Shown: piece by piece, positions 6,484 to 12,050 of the stretch
How the letters are laid out: each line of letters opens with the position of its first letter
Numbering within the stretch: the stretch's first letter is position 1
From: Pseudomonadota bacterium
GTDB lineage: Bacteria > Pseudomonadota > Alphaproteobacteria > Sphingomonadales > Sphingomonadaceae
Direction: 5' to 3'
DNA: 12,050 nt
Assembly (NCBI GenBank): GCA_023432995.1
Contig: JAEZES010000156.1
Location: forward strand, 1-12,050
Notes under the pieces: model-generated
Databases searched by the model: none
What the model saw: only the letters and a program-made list of their open reading frames with translations
Told to the model about the DNA's origin: nothing
Program-made: the position numbers and the translations under genes

Positions 6484-6500
6484 CAAGGATCTATCGAACC

Positions 6501-8324
6501 ATGTGCGGAATCATCGGCATCGTCGGCAAGGCGGCCGTCGCTGGGCGGCTCGTCGACGGGCTCAGGCGGATGGAGTACCGCGGGTACGACAGCGCCGGAA
6601 TCTGCACGCTCGACGGGGGGCAGCTGGTTCGCCGGCGGGCCGAGGGCAAGCTCGCCAACCTGGTCTTCGAGCTCGAGCGCAACCCGGCGCCGGGCGACGT
6701 CGGCATCGCCCACACCCGCTGGGCGACGCATGGCGCGCCGACCGCCCACAACGCGCATCCGCACGCGACCGGTGAGGTGGCGCTGGTCCACAACGGGATC
6801 ATCGAGAACTTCAAGCCGCTGCGCGAGGAGCTGCTCGCGCGCGGTCGCGTGTTCGAGAGCGAGACCGATACCGAGATCGTCGCCCACCTGGTGTCCGAAC
6901 TCGTCGAGGCCGGCCAGTCGCCGGAGCAGGCGGTCAGCGCGGTGCTGCCGCGGCTGCGCGGCGCGTTTGCGCTGGCGATCGCCTTCCGCGCCAATCCCGA
7001 CATGCTGATCGGCGCGCGGCTCGGGTCGCCGCTGGTGGTCGGCTACGGAGACGGCGAGACCTACCTCGGGTCCGACGCGCTCGCGCTGGCCCCGCTGACC
7101 CAGCGCATCGCCTATCTCGACGAAGGCGACTGGGTGGTCGTGACGCGCGACGGCGCGACGATCTACGACAAGGACAACCAGGTCGTCGAACGCGAGATCA
7201 CCACCTCGGGCGCCTCGGCGGCGGCGATCGAGAAGGGCAACTACCGCCACTTCATGCAGAAGGAGATCTTCGAGCAGCCGACCGTCGTCGCGCAGACGCT
7301 GCGGTCGTACCTGCGCCCGGTCGAGCAGCAGGTGGCGCTGCCGCAGATCGATTTCGACATCTCCGCCATCGAGCGGGTCACGATCGTCGCCTGCGGCACC
7401 AGCTACTACGCCGGAATGGTCGCCAAGTACTGGTTCGAGCAGTTCGCGCGCGTCCCGGTCGACATCGATTACGCCAGCGAGTTCCGCTACCGCGAGCCGG
7501 TGCTGGCGCCGGGCGGGCTGGCGCTGTTCATCTCGCAGAGCGGCGAGACCGCCGACACGCTCGCCGCGCTGCGCCACTGCAAGGCCGAGGGGCAGACGAT
7601 CGCGGTCGTGGTTAACGTCCCGACCAGCTCGATGGCACGCGAGGCGGACCTGCTGCTGCCGACTCACGCCGGGCCGGAGATCGGCGTCGCCTCGACCAAG
7701 GCGTTCACCTGCCAGCTTGCCGTCCTGGCGGCACTGGCGGCGCATTTCGCCGTCAGGAAGGGGCGGATCGACCGCGCGCAGGAGGCCGAGATCGTGCGCC
7801 ACCTGCTCGAGGCGCCCGCCTGCCTCAACGCCGCGCTCGACCACGACGACGAGATCGCGGCCATGGCGCACCTGATCGCGCCGGCGCGCGACGTGCTCTA
7901 CCTCGGTCGCGGGCCGGATTTCCCGCTGGCGCTCGAAGGTGCGCTGAAGCTCAAGGAAATCAGCTACATTCACGCCGAAGGCTACGCCTCGGGGGAGATG
8001 AAGCACGGGCCGATCGCGCTGATCGACGAGGCGGTCCCGGTGATCGTGCTCGCGCCGTCGGGCCCGCTGTTCGAGAAGACCGTCTCGAACATGCAGGAAG
8101 TGCGCGCGCGAGGCGGCAAGATCGTCCTGATCTCCGACAAGGCCGGGCTCGCCGAGGCGGGCGAGGGGTGCCTGGCGACGATCGAGATGCCCAAGGTGCA
8201 CCCGCTGATCGCGCCGTTGGTCTATGCCGTGCCGGTGCAATTGCTGGCCTATCACACGGCCTGCGTGAAGGGCACCGACGTCGACCAGCCGCGCAATCTC
8301 GCGAAGTCGGTGACCGTCGAATAA
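6501..8324 (+). CDS. glmS: Glutamine--fructose-6-phosphate aminotransferase
   Basis: A 607-residue enzyme converting fructose-6-phosphate and glutamine to glucosamine-6-phosphate, the entry to UDP-GlcNAc synthesis. The N-terminal glutaminase has nucleophile C2 (MCGIIGIVG) and the class II amidotransferase blocks RGYDSAG (27-33), HTRWATHG (71-78) and HNGIIEN (97-103). Two SIS domains follow: CGTSYYAG near 298, SQSGET at 345-350, STKAFTCQL at 398-406, and KEISYIHAEGYASGEMKHG at 485-503 with E486 and H491. The conserved tail LAKSVTVE contributes K602. All key residues are present. The ATG is fixed by C2, and AAGGA lies about 11 bases before it. No glmS ribozyme-like leader exists; only 17 bases separate it from the upstream toxin gene. 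It works with glmU, from which the toxin-antitoxin pair separates it. Confidence 0.97.
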   Translation: MCGIIGIVGKAAVAGRLVDGLRRMEYRGYDSAGICTLDGGQLVRRRAEGKLANLVFELERNPAPGDVGIAHTRWATHGAPTAHNAHPHATGEVALVHNGIIENFKPLREELLARGRVFESETDTEIVAHLVSELVEAGQSPEQAVSAVLPRLRGAFALAIAFRANPDMLIGARLGSPLVVGYGDGETYLGSDALALAPLTQRIAYLDEGDWVVVTRDGATIYDKDNQVVEREITTSGASAAAIEKGNYRHFMQKEIFEQPTVVAQTLRSYLRPVEQQVALPQIDFDISAIERVTIVACGTSYYAGMVAKYWFEQFARVPVDIDYASEFRYREPVLAPGGLALFISQSGETADTLAALRHCKAEGQTIAVVVNVPTSSMAREADLLLPTHAGPEIGVASTKAFTCQLAVLAALAAHFAVRKGRIDRAQEAEIVRHLLEAPACLNAALDHDDEIAAMAHLIAPARDVLYLGRGPDFPLALEGALKLKEISYIHAEGYASGEMKHGPIALIDEAVPVIVLAPSGPLFEKTVSNMQEVRARGGKIVLISDKAGLAEAGEGCLATIEMPKVHPLIAPLVYAVPVQLLAYHTACVKGTDVDQPRNLAKSVTVE

Positions 8325-8338
8325 GTCGCGGAGGAACG

Positions 8339-8355
8339 GGCAGAATTTATCTGCC
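8339..8355 (+). terminator. Possible weak hairpin after glmS
   Basis: GGCAGA (8339-8344) and TCTGCC (8350-8355) form a perfect 6-bp stem with a 5-base ATTTA loop, 14 bases after the glmS stop. There is no T-tract after it, so intrinsic termination would be weak. It may stabilise the 3' end or mark the boundary before the promoter of the next gene. Confidence 0.35.
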
Positions 8356-8380
8356 ATCCGCAGGTTCGACTTTACGCTGC

Positions 8381-8401
8381 CCTAACCATTAGCGGTCTAA
8401 T
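8381..8401 (+). promoter_or_regulatory. Possible CtrA-type half-site upstream of the GGDEF-EAL gene
   Basis: CCTAACCATTAG at 8381-8392, followed by TCTAAT (8396-8401), is the A/T-richest part of the 86-bp gap before the GTG at 8411. CTAACCAT differs by one base from TTAACCAT, a half-site recognised by CtrA in several alphaproteobacteria. CtrA often controls c-di-GMP and motility genes. There is no second half-site at the standard spacing, so this is a suggestion only. No Shine-Dalgarno sequence was seen before the start codon. Confidence 0.25.
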
Positions 8402-8410
8402 CCGGCGCGC

Positions 8411-10765
8411 GTGAATGGCAATCACTCCGAATTGCCGACCCTGCCGCTGCGCCTGTCGCCGTTGCAGATACTCGGCCTGCGCAATCCCAGCGAGGGCGAC
8501 TGGGCGCGTCTGCGCGCGCTGCAGTATGCCGAGATTCACACCGTCGCGCCGCTACGGATCGGCTCGCAGGCGCTGGCCGGCGCGGTCGCGGTGTCGCTGT
8601 TCGTCGGGACCTTTCCGCACTGGATCCTGGTCCCGTGGTTCGCGGCGCTGCTCGCCGTGCTGTGGAACCAGACGCGCATCGACCGCCGCTTTGCCGACTG
8701 CGATCATCGGCGGCTGACCCGCGCCGATTTCTGGCGCCAGCTGGGCGCGGTGGTCGCATGCGCGGTCGTCTGGTCGGCTGCGCTGGTGGCCTCGGCGCTG
8801 TTCGGCACGCGCGCCGAGCAGTTCGGGCTGTGGGCGGTGGTGGCGATGCTCGTCGCCGGGTCGGCGGCGGCGCTGCCGGCGGCCCCGATATCCCGGGTCG
8901 CGTTCGCCGCGCTCACCGGTGGCGTCGCGGCGTCGACGTTCATCGTGCTCGGCGAATGGCACTTCGCGGCGGCCACACTGCTGTTCACCGCGGTGGCCGT
9001 GCGCGGCGCGCTCGAGGCCGGACGGATCTACCTGTCGGCGCGGATCGCGGAAGTCGGCGTGGCCGAGAAGGACGAGGTCGTCTCGCTGCTGCTGCGCGAG
9101 TTCCAGGAGAACGAGGCCGACTGGCTGTGGCAGATCGACCCCAACCGCCGGATCCGCGCCGCCAGTCCGCGTTTCGCCTACGCGCTCGGGCGCGATCCGG
9201 TGTCGATCGAGGGCGGCTCGTTCGTCCAGCTGATCGCCGGCTCGGCCTGGGAGAGCGGCCAGTTTCCGCCGAGCCTGCACGACCTCGTCGAGCGCCTGAA
9301 GCGGCGCGAGAGCTTCTCCAACCTGCTGGTCCAGGTCGAGGTCGTCGCCGGGCGCCGCTGGTGGGAGCTGTCGGGCACGCCGATGCTCGACGAGCAGGGC
9401 AACTTCATCGGCTTTCGCGGGGTCGGTTCCGACGTCACCGAGCAGCGCGAGTCCGACGAGAAGATCGCCTACCTTGCGCGCTACGACACGCTCACAGGGC
9501 TGCCCAACCGGCTGATGCTGACCGAGGCGCTGGGCGAGGCGATGCGCTACGCCGAGCAGTGGCGGAGCCGCTGCGCGTTCCTGATGATCGACCTCGACCG
9601 CTTCAAGTCGGTCAACGACTCGCTCGGCCACCAGGTCGGCGACCGCCTGCTGGCGCAGGTCTCGCAACGGCTCAAGGCGGTGATCGGCGCCAACGAGCAG
9701 TGCGGCCGGCTCGGCGGCGACGAGTTCGCGGTGGTGATCCGCGACGCCTCGGAGAGCGGCTGCATCGAGCGCGTCGCCGAAGCGGTGATCGACGCGCTGT
9801 CGCAGCCGTACGACGTCGACCACCACAAGCTGTTCGTCGGCGCCAGCGTCGGGTCGGCGGTCGGCCCGCAGGACGGCAACACCGTCGAGACGCTGATGCG
9901 CAACGCCGACCTCGCGCTCTATCGCGCCAAGGACGAAGGGGGCGGGGCGCACTGCCGCTACGAGCCCTCGCTCCACGCCAACGCCGAGGAGCGGCGCAAG
10001 CTCGAGCTGTCGCTGCGGCAGGCGATCGGCAAGGACGAGCTGCTGCTCAACTTCCAGCCGGTGGTCGACGCCAAGGGCGAACACGTGGTCAGCTTCGAGG
10101 CACTGGTGCGGTGGAACAGCGCCGAGCACGGCTTCGTCAGCCCCGGCAAGTTCATCCCGCTGGCCGAGGACACCCGGCTGATCGTGCCGATCGGCGAATG
10201 GGTGCTGTTCGAGGCATGCCGCCAGGCGGCGCGCTGGCCGGGCAAGATCAAGGTCGCGGTCAACGTCTCGGGCGAGCAGCTGCTCGAGCCGGGCTTCACC
10301 CAGAACGTCGTGCGCGCTCTGGCCGACAGCGGGCTGCCGGCGAGCCGGCTCGAGGTCGAGGTGACCGAGAGCATCTTCCTGCGCGACCCGCGCCTCGCGC
10401 GCCAGGCGCTCGAGGAAGTGATGGCGCTCGGCTGCTCGGTCGCGCTCGACGACTTCGGCACCGGCTACTCCTCGCTCGGCTACCTGAGGGCGCTCAAGTT
10501 CTCGACCATCAAGGTCGACCGCAGCTTCGTGCAGGGCGCGGCGCAGGGCAGCCGCGAGAGCCTGGCGATCATCCGCGCGGTGGTGGCGATGGCGCAGAGC
10601 CTCGAGATGACCACCACGGCCGAGGGCACCGAGACGATCGAGGAAGTCGAGCTGGTCCGCGAGCTCGGCTGCGACAAGATCCAGGGCTACTACTTCGGCC
10701 GGCCGATGGAGCCGGCCGAGGCGCTCGCGCTGGTCAGCCGGAAGGGGCGGACGGCGGCGGCTTAG
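8411..10765 (+). CDS. Membrane PAS-GGDEF-EAL cyclic di-GMP signalling protein
   Basis: A 784-residue hybrid c-di-GMP enzyme. About six hydrophobic helices (roughly 53-69, 71-86, 108-131, 138-157, 162-181, 185-205) form an N-terminal membrane sensor. A PAS domain follows at about 233-345 (ENEADWLWQID ... GFRGVGSDVTE), then GGDEF at about 355-520 with an intact RLGGDEF (433-439) and DLDRFKSVND. The EAL domain at about 535-775 has EAL at 563-565, N618, E653, D680-D681 in DDFGTGYSS, K701, D703, E738 and Q758, so it should be a working phosphodiesterase. The inhibitory RxxD site before GGDEF is not visible (GANEQCG there). The protein could both make and degrade c-di-GMP, or use GGDEF as a GTP-binding regulator. 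The GTG at 8411 is used because a TAG lies in frame at 8390-8392 and no ATG fits. Convergent with purQ. Confidence 0.93.
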   Translation: MNGNHSELPTLPLRLSPLQILGLRNPSEGDWARLRALQYAEIHTVAPLRIGSQALAGAVAVSLFVGTFPHWILVPWFAALLAVLWNQTRIDRRFADCDHRRLTRADFWRQLGAVVACAVVWSAALVASALFGTRAEQFGLWAVVAMLVAGSAAALPAAPISRVAFAALTGGVAASTFIVLGEWHFAAATLLFTAVAVRGALEAGRIYLSARIAEVGVAEKDEVVSLLLREFQENEADWLWQIDPNRRIRAASPRFAYALGRDPVSIEGGSFVQLIAGSAWESGQFPPSLHDLVERLKRRESFSNLLVQVEVVAGRRWWELSGTPMLDEQGNFIGFRGVGSDVTEQRESDEKIAYLARYDTLTGLPNRLMLTEALGEAMRYAEQWRSRCAFLMIDLDRFKSVNDSLGHQVGDRLLAQVSQRLKAVIGANEQCGRLGGDEFAVVIRDASESGCIERVAEAVIDALSQPYDVDHHKLFVGASVGSAVGPQDGNTVETLMRNADLALYRAKDEGGGAHCRYEPSLHANAEERRKLELSLRQAIGKDELLLNFQPVVDAKGEHVVSFEALVRWNSAEHGFVSPGKFIPLAEDTRLIVPIGEWVLFEACRQAARWPGKIKVAVNVSGEQLLEPGFTQNVVRALADSGLPASRLEVEVTESIFLRDPRLARQALEEVMALGCSVALDDFGTGYSSLGYLRALKFSTIKVDRSFVQGAAQGSRESLAIIRAVVAMAQSLEMTTTAEGTETIEEVELVRELGCDKIQGYYFGRPMEPAEALALVSRKGRTAAA

Positions 10766-10769
10766 GGGA

Positions 10770-10837
10770 GGCAGTAGGCAGTAGGTAGTAGGCAGTAGGC
10801 AGTAGGGAAATCCCGCTACTGCCTACTCACTACTGCC
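10770..10837. repeat. GGCAGTA heptamer repeats folding into a hairpin; probable bidirectional terminator
   Basis: Five tandem 7-bp units run from 10770 to 10804: GGCAGTA, GGCAGTA, GGTAGTA, GGCAGTA, GGCAGTA. A short GGGAAATCCC turn follows at 10805-10814, then GC and three inverted units at 10817-10837: TACTGCC, TACTCAC, TACTGCC. The two arms can fold into a stem of some 20 bp with few mismatches and a 2-base bulge, followed by TTT on the plus strand. It fills the whole 74-bp gap between the convergent GGDEF-EAL and purQ genes, so terminating transcription from both sides is the natural role. Short heptameric repeat families of this kind are mobile or variable in some genomes. Confidence 0.75.
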
Positions 10838-10839
10838 TT

Positions 10840-11517
10840 TCACGCGTCCACCAGCCCCCTGACCGCGCTCTCGAACAGCGCGCGGCCGTCGGTGCCGCCG
10901 AGCTCGGGCTCGATCGCCCGCTCGGGGTGCGGCATCATGCCGAGGACGTTGCCGCTCTCGTTGAGTACCCCGGCAATGTCGCGGCGCGAGCCGTTGACCG
11001 GTTCGGCGTAGCGGAACGCCACGCGCCCCTCGCCCTCGAGCCGGTCGAGGGTGGCGTCGTCGGCGAAGTAGTTGCCGTCGTGGTGGGCGACCGGCAGGCG
11101 GATCGTCTGGCCGGCCTCGTAGCCGGCGGTGAACAGCGACTGGCTGTTGGCCACGGTCAGCGCCACGGCCCGGCAGACGAACGCCTGCCCGGCGTTGCGC
11201 ATCAGCGCGCCCGGCAGCAGGCCGCTCTCGGTCAGCACCTGGAAGCCGTTGCACACGCCGAGCACCGGCACCCCGCGGCCGGCGGCCTCGACCACCGCCT
11301 GCATGACCGGGCTCCTGGCCGCCATCGCGCCCGAGCGCAGGTAATCGCCGTAGGAGAAGCCGCCGGGGAGCGCGATGAAGTCGAGCCGCTCGGGCAGCTC
11401 GGCCTCGCCGTGCCACACGCGCAGCGGCGCGGTGCCCGAGACCTTTTCGAGCGCCACCGCCATGTCGCGGTCGCAGTTCGAGCCGGGGAAGGTGACGACG
11501 GCGGCGCGGAAGCTCAT
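10840..11517 (-). CDS. purQ: Phosphoribosylformylglycinamidine synthase, glutaminase subunit PurQ
   Basis: A 225-residue class I glutamine amidotransferase that releases ammonia from glutamine for FGAM synthase, step four of purine synthesis. The catalytic triad is visible as C89 in LGVCNGFQVL, and H197 and E199 in MMPHPER. The oxyanion-side motif LPGGFSYGDYLRSGA (50-64) and FPGSNCDRD near the N-terminus are hallmarks of PurQ. The length is typical of the stand-alone subunit that works with PurS and the small-type PurL. PurL is not in this window. The start at 11517 (MSFRAAVV) shares its A with the purS stop (TGATG), so translation is coupled. The stop lies next to the heptamer hairpin. Confidence 0.96.
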   Translation of the reverse strand: MSFRAAVVTFPGSNCDRDMAVALEKVSGTAPLRVWHGEAELPERLDFIALPGGFSYGDYLRSGAMAARSPVMQAVVEAAGRGVPVLGVCNGFQVLTESGLLPGALMRNAGQAFVCRAVALTVANSQSLFTAGYEAGQTIRLPVAHHDGNYFADDATLDRLEGEGRVAFRYAEPVNGSRRDIAGVLNESGNVLGMMPHPERAIEPELGGTDGRALFESAVRGLVDA

Positions 11518-11756
11518 CAGGCCGTCTCCAGCTTCTCGATGCGGTAGTTCTCGATCACCAGGTTGGCGAGCAGCTGGCGGCACATCGCCTCGAGGTCGGC
11601 GTCGCTGGTGCCGTCGGCCACGTCGAGCTCGATCAGCCGGCCGACGCGGACGTCCCCGATGCCCTTGAAGCCGAGGCCTTCGAGCGCGTGGTGCACGGCG
11701 CGGCCCTGCGGGTCGAGCACGCCGGGCTTGAGGCTGACGTGGATGCGGACCTTCAT
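11517..11756 (-). CDS. purS: Phosphoribosylformylglycinamidine synthase subunit PurS
   Basis: A 79-residue protein, the usual size of PurS, which bridges PurQ and small-type PurL in the FGAM synthase complex and helps channel ammonia. The diagnostic pattern is clear: MKVRIHVSLKPGVLDPQG at the start, VHHALEGLGFKGIGDVRVGR in the middle, and LLANLVIENYRIE near the end. The ATG at 11756 is preceded on its strand by AGAAGG at about 9 bases. It is the first visible gene of the purS-purQ unit. In sphingomonads purC is often just upstream, but no purC is found within the 294 bases to the window edge. Confidence 0.93.
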   Translation of the reverse strand: MKVRIHVSLKPGVLDPQGRAVHHALEGLGFKGIGDVRVGRLIELDVADGTSDADLEAMCRQLLANLVIENYRIEKLETA

Positions 11757-11991
11757 CGGGCGGCGCCTTCTGCTGCGGTGAGGGAGTCGCGCGAGCCTAT
11801 GGCGATTGCATGGCTTCGGGACAAGGGGGCGAGGGGGCCTTTCCGCAGGCGGCCTGCGCGCGTCTGACAGCTGCGACACAGTCCAAAGCGGATAGCCCGG
11901 AATTCCGTCACCCTGCGGCTTCGCAGCGTCACTTTTGCGCCGCCCCACGTCGCCTTTTCGCGCGGCCTGTCGCTTTGGCGGTGCGACCCCG
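11757..11991. other. purS upstream region with a loose ~21-bp periodic GTCRC motif
   Basis: No credible gene was found in this stretch. It should hold the purS-purQ promoter (minus strand). GTC(A/G)C recurs on the plus strand at 11907, 11928, 11949, 11969 and 11991, at steps of 21, 21, 20 and 22 bases. The middle three copies continue with a T-run and GCG-rich sequence (GTCACTTTTGCGC, GTCGCCTTTTCGC, GTCGCTTTGGCGG). CTGCG (11913-11917) and CGCAG (11922-11926) can form a small hairpin. GTCGC (11969-11973) and GCGAC (11983-11987) can form another. The repeat units are too degenerate to be sure they are related. Confidence 0.35.
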
Positions 11992-12050
11992 TCACCGCCC
12001 GAGCCCGAAGATGTCGTCTTGCGGCGCGAGCTGCGGCCTCCGGCGCGCGC
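11992..12050 (-). CDS. Possible C-terminal end of another minus-strand protein (partial)
   Basis: Reading the minus strand from the window edge, one frame is open for 18 codons and ends at a TGA (complement of 11992-11994). The tail reads ARRRPQLAPQDDIFGLGR. The acidic-hydrophobic DDIFGLG ending looks like a protein tail rather than random GC-rich translation, and it would place a gene on the same strand upstream of purS. The stretch is too short to identify, and it does not look like the end of PurC. Low confidence that it is coding. Confidence 0.3.
   Translation of the reverse strand, partial: ARRRPQLAPQDDIFGLGR

Noticed and set aside
5825..6500. Insertion sequence or integron cassette carrying the toxin-antitoxin pair
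   Set aside because: No transposase or integrase, no flanking terminal inverted repeats or clear target duplication, and codon composition matches the neighbours.
6484..6500. glmS ribozyme/riboswitch
   Set aside because: Only 17 bases separate the toxin stop from the glmS start, and this leader type belongs to Gram-positive glmS genes.
6480..8357. A 625-codon open frame antisense to glmS
   Set aside because: glmS on the plus strand accounts for the region completely. The antisense frame mirrors GC-rich codon structure only.
8635..10788. A 717-codon plus-strand frame overlapping the GGDEF-EAL gene
   Set aside because: It is Arg/Gly/Ala-rich shadow translation; the other frame carries PAS, GGDEF and EAL motifs throughout.
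10770..10837. CRISPR array
   Set aside because: The units are 7 bp with no spacers and the later copies are inverted; this is a simple heptamer repeat with dyad symmetry.

Overview
This is a GC-rich chromosomal stretch (strong G/C bias at codon third positions) that looks like an alphaproteobacterium, most likely of the order Sphingomonadales. The evidence is a short ~200-residue HdaA-type DnaA regulator, a short-form serine acetyltransferase overlapping a DUF2794 gene, separate PurS and PurQ subunits, and a glmU/glmS pair. The genus cannot be fixed from this sequence alone. No transposase, phage gene, rRNA, tRNA or CRISPR array was seen.

Layout. Positions 1-1863 (+) hold the 3' end of an unidentified gene, then hdaA, cysE and a DUF2794 gene, tightly spaced and probably co-transcribed. 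A 163-bp gap rich in palindromes leads into a PilZ-domain (c-di-GMP-binding) gene at 2027-2377. Two minus-strand genes follow: an orphan Rieske non-heme iron oxygenase (2390-3610) and, upstream of it, a HAD-family phosphoglycolate phosphatase (3712-4383). From a 61-bp divergent gap, glmU runs to the right (4445-5824). A small ribbon-helix-helix/PIN toxin-antitoxin pair (5858-6483) is wedged directly between glmU and glmS (6501-8324). A large membrane-bound PAS-GGDEF-EAL protein (8411-10765) follows. It converges on a minus-strand purS-purQ pair (11756 to 10840), with a heptanucleotide tandem-repeat hairpin between them. The last ~300 bp hold the purS upstream region, with a loose ~21-bp periodic motif, and possibly the last codons of another minus-strand gene.

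Functionally, GlmS and GlmU supply UDP-N-acetylglucosamine for the cell envelope, CysE starts cysteine synthesis, PurS/PurQ supply ammonia for the FGAM synthase step of purine synthesis, and HdaA restrains DnaA after initiation. The PilZ protein and the GGDEF-EAL protein are two c-di-GMP signalling components 6 kb apart.

Most of the window is ordinary housekeeping DNA. The parts most worth a second look are the toxin-antitoxin pair inside the glmU-glmS unit (operator boxes reaching almost to the start codon, possible leaderless mRNA, and a PIN active site that has lost one expected aspartate), the GGCAGTA repeat hairpin at 10770-10837, the palindrome-dense PilZ promoter, and the periodic motif upstream of purS.
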